From Floccularia luteovirens (lineage: Eukaryota > Basidiomycota > Agaricomycetes > Agaricales > Squamanitaceae), in NCBI GenBank assembly GCA_009739215.1, contig VSJF01000006.1:1550001-1614000 (forward strand): a stretch of 64,000 bases of DNA, written 5' to 3'. The notes below the pieces were generated by a model. That model did not search any database, had not been told where the DNA came from, and saw nothing but the letters and a program-made list of their open reading frames with translations. Positions 1 to 9,515 of the stretch are shown here, piece after piece (position 1 is the first letter of the stretch; each line of letters opens with the position of its first letter). The position numbers and the translations under genes are program-made.

Positions 1-1655
1 TATACACATCGTTTGATGAATCTGATGACATGATTCCATACAGGGGCACTTGAGAGCACACTAGAAAGATGAAGAAGGTTACAGCTATCCATAGCCATGT
101 AACAGGGTGGAGAACTACCTGGAAAATGGGGAGAAATGGACGGGCAAGGTTGGGGAAGCAGGAAATACTCATGAGGAGTAGCCAAAACATGGTAAGATAT
201 GTTTCTTCACTTGGTTTTGTACTTTTATTGACTCTCTGCATGTTTTTGCAGCCTTTCCTTCTTCTGTTCTGGGAGCGTCGTGTACGCACATGCAACGCAG
301 AAGTGTCAGAAGGACTGGGGAGTCTAGGTACATATGTTTCATTATTATTTGGGGGGTATTCAGCTAATATCTTCCCCTCAAGCACGGCATTCAAAGCTTT
401 CAGGGCGCACTCACAGCCTTCAAGACTTTCGATGGGTTCTGGAGTCATTTTTTGAATGCTTTCAGTTGGGGTGGGCTGCATTCAAGTTTGGGGAGACATG
501 GGGGTATATGGGGGTGTGTCTATAACTGTTGGGGATGAAAAAAAAGGTGTGTAGCCTATCTTCTTGATACTGACTACTCCCTTCCCCTCAAGATGAGAGA
601 CAAGCGGCCTTTCGTTATGAATTTTTGTGGGGATATCAACATGTGTTTCGATACAAGGTAAGTTGTCTTCTTTGTTGACAGTTACTGCAGCTGATTTTTG
701 AGGTTCTACCCAGCAAACCGAGTCCAAGTCAACATCGGCAGATGAGCCACACTCACCCTCCCCAATCTCAGATAGCTCCTCGGTATCCATGCAAGGTTCT
801 ACCTTTTCATCACTGCCTTCAGTGAACCAATCTTCCTTGGTATATTCTATTTTATTTTTTGTTTCAAAATTTGCTGATTCATCATCACTTTCGAGCTCCA
901 TGAAAAAGGCTTCTCCCTCTTCAGAGTCAGAGTCTTCAATGGCATTGGCTGTGTTAACTTTCTTGGGTGAGTTGTCATCTTTCTCTTTTTTGGGTTTAGG
1001 ACACTTATCCTTGAAATGCCCTTTCTCTCCACAGTTCCAGCAAACTCCTTTTTTCTTTGAGTTTTCCGAGGCAGCAAGAGCCTCATCATTTTCATCCGTT
1101 TTTGGCTTGTTGGCCTCTTTTCGGGATCAATGGCTTCCTTGATGTTCGTACTCTTTGGAAATGATGGAAATCAGTAAGTCTGGATCGACTGTTCGAGGTT
1201 CAGAGTAGAGTCAAGCACTTGCAAATATCGTAGATGCGTAGTTTGCCAAGTAATGAGGTAAGGATGAGATTATTGTGGACCTATAGTCCGTATCGCTGAT
1301 TTGCATGCCTACAGTCATTAGTTCTTCATGTTTGTTTCAAAGATCTTCAAGAAACTCGTGAATGTTGCCTTTGTAGGGGCATTTTGATTTGAGGAACTTT
1401 GTCCTAAGTTCTGTTTGTGTAAAGACACCTTTATCTGTGTAGTCGGCCTTTACAATGGCCCATCTTTCTGCAGCAGTAGGCTTGTTTCATATTCTCATTA
1501 TTGCAGAATCAGGTAATCTTTGTGTTAACAACGTTTTTGCTGACCGTTCATTCTGTTCCCATCTTTCTATAGCTCATTTCTCTTCTTCTGTCATGGATTT
1601 CATGCTGGCTGGCTTTGGCCATATGCTTGTGCCATCAAAATGGCCCCATAGACCT
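1..1655 (-). mobile_element. Ty1/copia gag fragment, truncated at left window edge
   Basis: Read on the minus strand from about 1655 downward this is a copia-type Gag. It shows a UBN2-like region (about 1640-1150) and then a CCHC zinc knuckle at about 1055-1010, with CWNCGEKGHFKDKC visible. An acidic linker and a conserved-looking segment containing AEYPPNNNETY follow near 330. The protease and the rest of pol lie beyond the left edge. The frame is broken by in-frame stops (for example after EEK near 1580, after MRI near 1490 and after QGSH near 1140). The 5' end is lost: at about 1655 the reading switches directly into gypsy reverse-transcriptase sequence. Family assignment rests on the zinc knuckle and on agreement with the second copia relic in this window. 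It is a dead element. Confidence 0.8.
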
Positions 1656-2809
1656 TTTCCTTCAACAGCAGTTTGTGTTTGCACAGTTTCTCGAGAATAG
1701 ATTGCAAAATGTTTTGATGTTCTTCCAGAGTTTTGATGTAGATAAGAATGTTATTGAGGTATACACATACTGAACCCTGCATAATAAGGTCATGGAATAC
1801 TTCATTCATGAGTATCTGAAAGGTTGAGAGGCTGTTTGTGAGGCCAAAGAACATGACAAGGGGTTCGAACAGCCTGCGATTTGTGCAAAATGTAGCCTTC
1901 CACTCATCTCCCTCTTTGATGTGAACATTATTGTATCCCCACCTTACATCTAGTTTAGTGAAGTACTGTGCACCACGAAGTTGGTTTACAAGGTCAGAAA
2001 TGAGGGGGAGAGGGTATTGATTCTTGATTGTCATTGCATTAAGTACTCAATAGTTTTGTACTAGTCATAGCGATCCATCCTTCTTCTTGATAAAGAAGAC
2101 TGGTGAAGCCATAGATGACTTCGAAGGGTGAATGCGACCTATTGTGAGGTTCTCCTGTAAGAACTGGTCAAGCTCACTTTGTTTATTTGGGGACATAGGG
2201 TAAACCTTGGTTGATACTGTAGGACATGACACGCATCACATGTCATGGTCACATTAAGTCGTAGCAAATAGTAACTTCATGTATACATAACAATAACACA
2301 TATAACTATAACATCTAATATATGTCCCTATAATCATATAATCAACTATCTCTCTGTACTCTCCTCCTATTCCATAGTCTACCCCTGCTATAGATACTGG
2401 TTTCAAACCTGGCTCGAGTTCAATTGCATGGTCCCAAGTTCTTTGTTCTGGAAGGGCATCGAAGGATGTCTTGGAGAAGATGTCTTCAAAATCTTGGAGA
2501 TACTCTGGGATGCTGTTGGGAATGGTCCTAAGGGCCTTTTGCAAAGCTTCAGCCAAGCGTTGTGAGGTGGTTGCACTTGCACGAATATACTGCTCATTTG
2601 TATTCATACAGGTGGCAAAAAGGCAGTCTTCCTCCTCCAGTAATGGAGTTTCATCCTATGTTTCGAGAATTGTTTCAACATCATTGAACACTGGATCAGG
2701 GCCAGACCAACAGGTTCGAATGTGTCGAGCATCGGCCTGTCGAATTGCACAATCCTGTTTCATTTCAGCACAGCAGGTACTGCATTGTGCTGGACAGCAA
2801 CTCATCTTG
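1656..2809 (-). pseudogene. gypsy-1 reverse transcriptase fragment
   Basis: The minus strand encodes the pre-RT linker (about 2809-2400, ending PEYLQDFEDIFSKTSFDALP and then IELEPGLKPVS), a 173-bp insertion, and RT palm motifs: [19 protein letters not shown] (about 2130-2080), [29 protein letters not shown] and the catalytic block VYLNNILIY near 1755. The family consensus at that block is YLDD/YVDD, so both catalytic aspartates are replaced by asparagine. The segment ends at the copia junction near 1655. Confidence 0.85.
2220..2392. mobile_element. 173-bp insertion flanked by 7-bp direct repeat GATACTG
   Basis: The gypsy-1 pol frame is interrupted by 173 bp bounded by GATACTG at 2213-2219 and 2393-2399. 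Deleting the insert plus one repeat joins LKPVS to [14 protein letters not shown] in frame, as expected of an uninterrupted pre-RT region. The insert is A/T-rich (runs of ATATAAC), has no long ORF and no clear terminal inverted repeat. On the minus strand it begins inside GTATC and ends CTACAG, so an intron-like reading is possible. However, splicing there would shift the frame, so a small non-autonomous transposon is the better call. Confidence 0.6.
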
Positions 2810-3152
2810 TTAGAGTGTGAATAGTGTGTATTCAGTTTGGGGGAAAGTATGCTACAGAGGCCTCCTTATATGTAATACAGGAAGGCCTAGACTACTGTTC
2901 TAGACTGCTCAGGATAGTGCTTCTAGCTTACCCTGACAGCTTCTAGTCTACTTCTGTTGCTATGATACCAGTGCTTCTAGTCTACCCTGAGTGCTTCTAG
3001 TCTACCCTGAGTGCTTCTAGGCTACCCTGATAGAAGCACCTCTGGTATCTATATAAGACCACTGGTTTCCAACCAGAACCCATTCTTCCTTTCCCTTCTA
3101 TTCTACTACTATCTTATACTGTCTGTACATATAGCAGTAGACTATTGTAATA
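2810..3152. mobile_element. 343-bp insertion (LTR- or MITE-like) flanked by CATCTTG
   Basis: Between the protease end (minus QEVKM) and the following pol segment (minus SCCPAQCSTCC) lie 343 bp bounded by CATCTTG at 2803-2809 and 3153-3159. The insert carries three near-identical 20-bp tandem units (GTGCTTCTAGTCTACCCTGA and variants, 2975-3035) and a TATA-like CTATATAAG near 3050 on the plus strand. It then has a pyrimidine-rich stretch, an arrangement like an LTR promoter. The ends are not classic TG...CA, so the family is unassigned. Removal restores the gypsy-1 frame. Confidence 0.6.
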
Positions 3153-3159
3153 CATCTTG

Positions 3160-3719
3160 ACCTCCTGAGTAGACCAATTGACCTCTGGGTTGTGTTCTCG
3201 AAGCCAGGTATACCCCAGAATGAGGTGTTGTCATCCTAGTTTTGTGACTGCAAGTTGAGCACATTCGGTATGATCCTTGAAATGAAGTATGGCATCTACA
3301 ACCTCTGAGATGGCATCAGCATTATTGAGAGAGCCATCAATATTGTAGACAGGGATCGAATGAGTCAATTTGCATGTTGCAATCTGGTTTGATTTCACAT
3401 ACTCAAAGTCAATGAACAGGCCAGTTGCTCCACTGTCAAGTAGGGCCCGGACTGCCTTGTATTCATGTGTGTTAGTCGTCTCGATCTCTACCTTTAGGTG
3501 TAATGAATTAGGGCTAGATGTGGTCGCAATGATATACTGTTTAGGTAGCAGGCACTCCCAATGTTTGCAATGAGATATTGAGGTAGGGGTATTTGGTATG
3601 ACATAAGTTGTTTCGAGCTCAAGCATAGAAGAATCACAATCAGAAATGCATTCATGACTATCTTCTACAACAAAGGCACTGAAATGATTTGTTACAAGTA
3701 GTGGGGGCACACTATTCAC
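3160..3719 (-). pseudogene. gypsy-1 aspartic protease domain
   Basis: The minus-strand frame 3719-3231 contains ALLDSGATG (about 3446-3420), the DSG/DTG active-site motif of a retropepsin. The frame continues past a stop at about 3230 into LGYTWLREHNPEVNW and QEVKM, the typical end of gypsy protease before the RT linker, where it hits the 343-bp insertion. The upstream part has a 140-residue Ser/Thr/acidic linker after the Gag zinc knuckle. It is part of one decayed Gag-Pol and not an independent gene. Confidence 0.75.
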
Positions 3720-4668
3720 CTGCTGCTTAAGGGAAAATCCTCCTCTGTTAGTTCCACTATGATGTCCTGTGTTTCGAGGGCTGTTTCAACCTCTGGGTTT
3801 GCATTTGCAACATCTGCTATAGTAAGGAGGTGTTGTATCCATTCCTCTCGTTCCTCCCCTAACATGTATCGAATGTCAAAAGCCCTTGGGCATTCTCATG
3901 CAAGATGCCCTGGTTCACCACAACGTCAACATGTCATTGAGGCCAAGGTGCAGCGTTTTGCAACATCAATATCCATGAGAATGGGGCGATAAACTGCTGT
4001 AAGAGGTTTAGGGGCAGTCACAGATGCAGCTGGAACTGGGAACTGAGGATGAAACGGAGGATTACTATTGGTGCGAAAAGTGAATATGGATCGAGGTAGA
4101 TTTATGAGGACTGAGAACAGAGGTTGGGTCACAGCATGAAAGGCATCATTAGCAGTTCGATTCTGGTCTAGAAGGCAAGCCATGCTATACCAGCCTTCAG
4201 GATCATTATCTGCTGGGCAGCTTTCACCCATCTCTGCAATCCTGTTCTGTATTTGAGGTTCGAGGCCTCTGCGAAACTTCATCACAATTGCAACACCATC
4301 TGTGTATCGAGCTTCCTCAATCAAGTCCTTGAACTCATCCACATATTCATCCACAGTCCTTTTTCCCTGGAAGTATCGAACTGATTTAAGGGTAGTGAGA
4401 GCAACAGTGGTCTCATGTTTTGGGCAGAATTCTGTGGTGAAGGCCTGTTCGAAACAAGTCCAGTCATTGTAGGCAGCTTGGTCAGTTTTGGCTTTGCATT
4501 GTATGATTCGATGTGCGAAGGTTGCAGCTTGATCCTCTTTTATGAAGGAAAGGGCCCAGTGAATACGTCGTTGCTCATCAGGGAACTGTTCTGGGCACAG
4601 GATGATATAGAGTCGACAGGAGTTGAGAAAGGAGCAGCCTTGAGTGTGATCTCCATTGAAATCATTAG

Positions 4669-5883
4669 TGTTACCATTTAGAGTTTAGGCGTCATCGTTT
4701 ACTGGTCTCATCGTAAGGATGTCCGGGTTAGGGAACAGTTGGGGTTTGCTAGTCAGATTTCCCTAGTGCAATAGTAGGTTACGCTACCACACAGATTACA
4801 AACTACCTATCGGAGTCTCTCTGAGATCAGTTACAGAGGTGGGGACAGCCAGGCATTTCAGACTATATGGTGTTGTCCGTGCCATTATTTACAATGATCT
4901 TGCTGTCCTAGACAAGAGAGGGAGAGTCACTTAGTTGTCACTGAGGTAACAGAGTAATTGCTCATATTAGGAGGTACTTGAAACTAAGATCAAGCTGAGG
5001 CTTGACTGTAGTTTTGTGCTACTTAAATACAAGTACACTACTTCTAATAATAACCTATTGCATGTGTTATCATTTGGGGTTTAGGCATTGTCGTTTACTG
5101 GTCTTGTCGTAGGTGTGTCTGGGTTAGGGAACGGTTGGGGTTTGCTAGTCAGATTTCCCTAGCGCAATGGTAGATTACACTACCACACAGGTTACAAAAC
5201 ACCTGTCGGGTCTCTCTGAGGTCAATTACAGAGGTAGGGACAGCCAGGCGTTTCAGGCTGTACGGTGTCATCTGTGCCATTATTTACAATGATCTTGCCA
5301 TCCTAGACAAGGGAGGGAGAGTCACTTAGTTGTCACTGAGGTAACAGAGTAATTGCTTGTATTAGGAGGTACTCAAAACCAAGATCAAGCTGAGGCTTGA
5401 CTATAGTTCCGCGCTACTTAAATACAAGTATGCTACTTCTAATAATAAACTATTGCATGCTTGCTCAGTAAGCTACAAGTCAGCGCAGAGTCATACAGAA
5501 GTATCTACAAGTCATTTAGAAGCTTACACAAGTCACTACGAGTTAATAGAAGTAAAATGCAAGTCATATACAGAACATGTATGGGAAACTAATAAACGAG
5601 GCAGGAATGCATTGTGCACGTGTTCTAAAGTCCAGGGAGATAGTGCGTATCCGGATAAGGTCATAACAGCGTGCTTGCTCAGTAAGCTACAAGTCAACGC
5701 AGAGTCATACAAAAGTATCTACAAGTCATTTAGAAGCATACACTAGTCACTACGAGTTAAATAGAAGCAAGGCACAAGTCAGATACAAAACGTGTATGGG
5801 AAACAAGTAAATAAGGCAGGAACGTGTTGCGCATGTGTTCTAAAGTCCAGGGAGATAGCACATATCTGGATAAGGTCATAACA
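4669..5883 (+). mobile_element. Solo LTR-B (outer copy), split by a second LTR-B
   Basis: The outer LTR runs from TGTTACC at 4669 to CATAACA at 5883, is flanked by a perfect 5-bp duplication ATTAG (4664-4668 and 5884-5888), and sits in gypsy-1 gag. Without the inner copy and one target repeat it is about 606 bp, matching the 604-606 bp of the other LTR-B copies. The terminal inverted repeat is TGTTA(T)...(A)TAACA. It has no ORF of its own; the short open frames inside are also found in the other LTR-B copies and are not genes. Confidence 0.9.
5065..5668 (+). mobile_element. Solo LTR-B (inner copy) nested in LTR-B
   Basis: A full 604-bp LTR starts TGTTATC (5065) and ends CATAACA (5668), inserted into another LTR-B. 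The flanks are GCATG (5060-5064) and GCGTG (5669-5673), a 5-bp target duplication differing by one G-to-A change at a CpG. The inner and outer copies are in the same orientation and clearly homologous along their length. Confidence 0.9.
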
Positions 5884-6213
5884 ATTAGGCATTGAAGGTC
5901 ACAAGGGTGCGATGCTCTTTGCAACTGGTTCAAGGGTTGGAAGAGGTGGAGTAGGGACAGGAGAGTCTCAGGGAATTGTGGATAATTGGTTAAGTCATTG
6001 TAGGATCTTATTTAGGATGTGTTGGTGGGTTTCACTTCTCACATTAGCTTCATGGACTGCATTTTCCATGGCAAAGAGACATTCTTCTGCACTCATGGTG
6101 ATGTGGGGCAATAGGCTGCTATGAGAGAGTGGCTAAAGGAGGGGTGTTGAGGTGTGAAATCTGCTAATTGGTTTGGCTCAATAGCACCAGTCCTTTTGGT
6201 GAGACTTTTCTAC

Positions 6214-6602
6214 TGTAAGGGCAACTGGGCAGTTCGTGTGGTGCGTGTTTCAAAGTGTCGCAACAGGCTGCAAAACAGGAAGCGCGTCGAACTGGACAGG
6301 AAATCCAAAGTTATTATATGGTAAAGTATACATATTCTATCTACTCACCTGGACAGGAAATCCAAAGAGAAAAGTCTAAGGATTTCTGTCCAGGAGTGTT
6401 GCTATATATGTGGATAAAAATAGAAGAGGTATCGAAGGAGGGTTACCATCTTAGATGGGTGGCAACCTTGGTAACTGTATCTAAATATATAACTCCTTGA
6501 TAGTAAGCATGTTGAAGTTGTATTGAGGGTAGGAAGTGGTGTTGAGGTATTGCTGAGTGGTTTCAAAGAGTTCGAAAGGTTGAACTTGGGGTTCCCCTGA
6601 CA
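6214..6602 (-). repeat. LTR-A, 5' LTR of gypsy-1
   Basis: On the minus strand this begins TG(T)CAGGGGAACCCCAAG and ends TTGCCCTTACA, the same sequence as the copies at 10565-10956 and 16018-16387. It lies just upstream (minus sense) of gypsy-1 gag with a 117-bp leader, so it is read as the element's 5' LTR. The flanks TCTAC and CGTGA do not match, as expected when one flank is internal element sequence. A TATATATG motif (about 6400) may be the promoter TATA box. Confidence 0.8.
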
Positions 6603-6708
6603 CGTGACATATAAAGCATATGATGAGTGAGTCACATGACTAGGTCATATGACATATCACGTTACATGAATCATGTGATCCTTCATGTGATAGTTATTGT
6701 CGCAACAC
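6603..6708 (-). repeat. Truncated LTR-C-like fragment
   Basis: The segment contains CATATGACATATCACGT and ends TTGTCGCAACA at about 6708, resembling the reverse complement of the first about 100 bp of LTR-C (which starts TGTTGCGACAGC). It is divergent and lacks the other end; no target duplication is visible. Confidence 0.5.
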
Positions 6709-6765
6709 CCATAGCATGGGTTCCCAACTCCAGAGCACTCCATAGTACTACTATAATAATATATA

Positions 6766-7371
6766 TGTTATGACCTTATCTGGATTCGTGCTATCTCCCT
6801 GGACTTTAGAATATATGCGCAACGCGTTCTTGCCTCGTTTACTTGTTTCCCATACATGTTTTGTATTTGACTCGCATTCTGCTTCTATTAACTCGTAGTG
6901 ACTTGTGTAAGCTTCTAAATGACTTGTAGATACTTCTGTATGACTCCACGCTGACTCATAGCTTACTGAGCAGACACACATTCAGCTATTATTAGAAGTA
7001 GCGTACTTGTATTTAAGTAGCGCAAAACTACAGTCAAGCCTCAGCTTGATCTTAGTTTCAAGTACCTCCTAATACGAGCGATTACTCTGTTACCTCAGTG
7101 ACAACTAAGTGACTCTCCCTCCCTTGTCTAGGATGGCAAGATCATTGTAAATAACGGCATGGACGACACCGTACAGCCTGAAACGCCTGGCTATCCCTAC
7201 CTCTGTAACTGACCTCAGAGAGACTCCGACAGGTGGTTTGTAACCTGTGTGGTAGCATAACCTACCATCGTGCTAGGGAAATCTGACTAGCAAACTCCAA
7301 CCATTCCCTAACCTAGACATACTTATGACGAGACCAGTAAACAATGACATCTAAACCCCAAAACAGTAATA
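6766..7371 (-). mobile_element. Solo LTR-B, minus orientation
   Basis: A 606-bp copy of LTR-B in reverse orientation (TGTTATGACCTTATC at 6766 to CAGTAATA at 7371) is flanked by perfect 5-bp duplications ATATA (6761-6765 and 7372-7376). The last bases differ from the consensus GGTAACA by transitions. Confidence 0.88.
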
Positions 7372-8320
7372 ATATATACTTTATTAAATTATTCATTTTG
7401 TTATATTCATTTTATTTTTACTACTACAATTACTATATACTACTATATAATACTATATAGAAGAAATAAAAAAAAGACAAAAAAAGTCAGACAAAAAAAC
7501 ATAAAAAGTTGGAAAAAAACACATAAAAAGTCGAAAAAAAAAAACATAAAAAAGTTGGAAAAAAAAACATAAAAAAACATAAAAAAAGTTGAAAAAAAAA
7601 CATAGAAAAAAACATGGTATGTTTTTTTTATTTTTTTTCTCCAACTTTCTAAGTTGGAAAAAAAACATATCAAGTCGGAAAACATAACTAAAAAGACAGA
7701 AGAAGTCAAAAACATGACAAAAAAGGGAAAGGTTGGAAACATATCAAAAAAGGCAAAAAAAGTCGGAAACATATAGAAAGAAAGAAAAAAGTTTAAAATA
7801 TATGAAAAAACAAGGAAAAAAGTCGGAAACATATGAAACAAGAGAAGGGGAATTGAAAACATAACTAGAAAGAGAGGAAATGTATAAAAAAAGAAGAAAA
7901 AAGTCGGACATACAAGGGAAAAAGTTGAAAACATAAAAAAAAAAGAGAAAAAAAGCGGACACAAAACATACCAAATGCCCAAGCTATCACATCTCCTCAA
8001 CTCCTTCCATCCCTAGGTCCTGACAACGAGCAGATATGGCAAAGATGTATGACAATGGAATAAATCTAGGAAAAGAATGTCAGTAAAAGAAAAGGAGAAA
8101 AGAATGACTTACAAAGATGAAGGTTGAAAACTTCAAAGCAAAAAAAAAAGTTGAAGTTCAAAGTATGCCACGTCAGCCACAGGTCACGTGACTTTGCTGA
8201 AGTCGAAATTTGAACTTCAAAAAAAAATTTTTTTTCTAAGATTTTTGTCCAAAAATCTTTCTAAGTCCAAGTCCGATGTTTTGCTTATCTAATCCAAAAA
8301 GCGGAATAGTACTCTAAGTC
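7372..8320. repeat. A-rich low-complexity block with degenerate GTCGGAAAACAT units
   Basis: About 950 bp are strongly strand-asymmetric (plus strand A-rich with few C). From about 7480 to 7970 it repeats a degenerate motif of the type AAAAAGTYGGAAAACATA at irregular spacing. Near 8170-8240 there is an ACGTCAGCCACAGGTCACGTGAC segment in pieces, then an A9T8 palindrome. The long minus-strand open frames here translate to Phe/Tyr/Val-rich low-complexity peptide and are products of base composition. No gene is supported. Confidence 0.75.
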
Positions 8321-8664
8321 AAAATACTACAGATTACTATATATCATTATACAAATTTATATAGCATCTATAGAATACTATGGAAATGATTAATATCTAT
8401 AGACTACTATGAGTTACTATGGAATACTATGGATCACTATGGAATACTATGGATACTATGGATTACTATGGAATATTATGGAATACTATGGGTTACTATG
8501 GGTTACTATGAAAATGATTGATATCTATAGGCCACTATGAGTCACTATGGAAAATAGCCAAAATCTATAGGTCACTATGGGTCACTATGGAAAATGACCA
8601 AAATCTATGGATTACTATGGGTCACTATAGATCACTACAGGTGCTATGGCTTACTATGGCTCAA
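8321..8664. repeat. Minisatellite of TACTATGG units
   Basis: A run of short degenerate units (GGATTACTATGG, AATACTATGG, GGTCACTATGG) with a core of 10-13 bp occupies about 340 bp. Two longer units repeat AAAATGAYYRAHATCTATRG (8390, 8510, 8550, 8600). It abuts the truncated 3' end of the gypsy-2 gag. Confidence 0.85.
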
Positions 8665-8670
8665 GTCAGA

Positions 8671-9426
8671 CTAAAACCAGGATTTGCTGATGAATGCAAT
8701 CCAGTTCTTGCTCAATTCCAGTATCTTTTCCCTGATGACATCTGGTAGATTGTCTCAGAAAAAGTAAGTTAAGCTGTCTTGGTTCACTATTTTTGCTTGG
8801 CGTGCGAGGGATAATAGTCTTTCAGCATAGATGTAGTGAGTCCATGCTTTTATGCCTTTCCATGTTTCTATTTTACTCAGATCTTCTGTGGTTAGGCATG
8901 TATTCTGGATTTCTCTTTGTATATCTATGGTTGACTTTTTGGCTTTTTCTATGCTTGGGAATTGTTGTAGGAATGAGGTGGCGAATAACTCCCATGTGCT
9001 TTTAGGGGTTTCTGAGTCCTGGTACCATTCTTCGGCTAGTGAATTCATGGCAAAGTAGTCTGCTACTGCAGTGATCATGTTGTGCTCAGTGACCTCTGGT
9101 CGTAGTGCGACTAATCTTCAGTATCTTTTTATGAAATCTGCAGCTTGTATTTTATCTTTGTCATCACCGCTGAATTTGGGAATGAGTGTTATGTCTGACA
9201 TTGTGGGAAGGGAATTGGAATTGGAATTTAGCTGGTTTGTTGATTTCTGTGTGCTTTTATCCTCATTATTTTCTACAGATTTTGGAGGTGTATTTGGTGG
9301 TGTGTTTGCCTCATGTTCTTCTGCAGGTGTTTCAGCTCGATTTGGGTCAGGGCTGGGAGATGGGGATAGGGACAATGATGAAGAGGATGATAGGGATGGA
9401 GATAATGAGAATATTGCTTGTGTCAA
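8671..9426 (-). pseudogene. gypsy-2 gag fragment
   Basis: The minus-strand frame has a Ser/Pro/Asn-rich N-terminus, then PKFSGDDKDKIQAADFIKRY, a TGA (about 9109), and a Retrotrans_gag-like capsid region (FAMNSLAEEWYQ, TWELFATSFLQQFP) to about 8760. After one more stop it continues DNLPDVIREKIL. The two stops do not shift the frame; the first falls at a likely Trp (RY-stop-RL). The protein is a different gag lineage from gypsy-1. No zinc knuckle remains because the 3' part is lost. Confidence 0.75.
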
Positions 9427-9515
9427 GGGAAATGTTGTCAGTGTTGACTTGGAGTTTTGTATGATTGTTTCATATCTTTTGGTGAAGTGGCCCTTGGCAT
9501 TTCTCAGTTGTTCTG

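Larger units (their letters stand above)
3727..6096 (-). pseudogene. gypsy-1 gag (split by nested LTRs)
   Basis: Gag starts at the Met codon at 6096-6094 (MSAEECLFAME) and runs to 5884. It resumes at 4668 after the LTR-B insertion with no frame change (PNDFNGD spans the junction once one ATTAG copy is removed). The capsid-like Retrotrans_gag region covers about 4620-4200 and includes WALSFIKEDQAA, KRTVDEYVDEFKDLIEEA and MKFRRGLEPQIQN. A CCHC zinc knuckle at about 3930-3890 has two TGA stops, after its first Cys and just before its last Glu-Cys, where Arg codons would be expected. Three further TGA stops lie in the N-terminal third. The gene is non-functional but barely shifted in frame. Confidence 0.85.
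1656..6602 (-). mobile_element. Ty3/gypsy retrotransposon relic (gypsy-1) with nested insertions
   Basis: A minus-strand gypsy element reads from higher to lower coordinates: LTR-A (6602-6214), short leader, gag (6096 to about 3727), aspartic protease (3719-3160), and pre-RT/RT (2810-1656). RNase H, integrase and the 3' LTR are missing, because the RT runs into the copia fragment near 1655. Three secondary insertions interrupt it: a nested LTR-B pair (4669-5883), a 343-bp insert (2810-3152) and a 173-bp insert (2220-2392). Removing each insert plus one target copy restores continuous coding. The order gag-PR-RT and the motifs are typical of Ty3/gypsy. All coding segments carry stops or mutated catalytic residues, so the element is inactive. 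Confidence 0.85.

Noticed and set aside
2220..2392. Genuine spliceosomal intron in the gypsy-1 RT
   Set aside because: Splicing at the available GT and AG would change the frame, whereas deletion of the insert with one 7-bp repeat keeps it; insertion of a small element is simpler.
5453..5746. 97-residue open frame (and related frames at 6751-6981 and 9811-10149)
   Set aside because: These are the same segment inside different LTR-B copies, in copies that differ in length and frame; no evidence of a protein-coding LTR.
6603..6708. Part of gypsy-1 beyond its LTR
   Set aside because: Sequence resembles the reverse complement of the LTR-C start and ends like it; it is outside the LTR-A boundary.
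7443..8000. 185-residue minus-strand open frame rich in Phe, Tyr and Met, looking like a membrane protein
   Set aside because: It arises from the A-rich repeat block; codons are almost only TTT/TTC/ATG/TAT, the frame follows the repeat unit, and no family motif or splice structure is visible.
8321..8664. CRISPR-like direct repeats
   Set aside because: Units are 10-13 bp, degenerate and contiguous with no spacers of constant length, and the genome is eukaryotic; it is a minisatellite.
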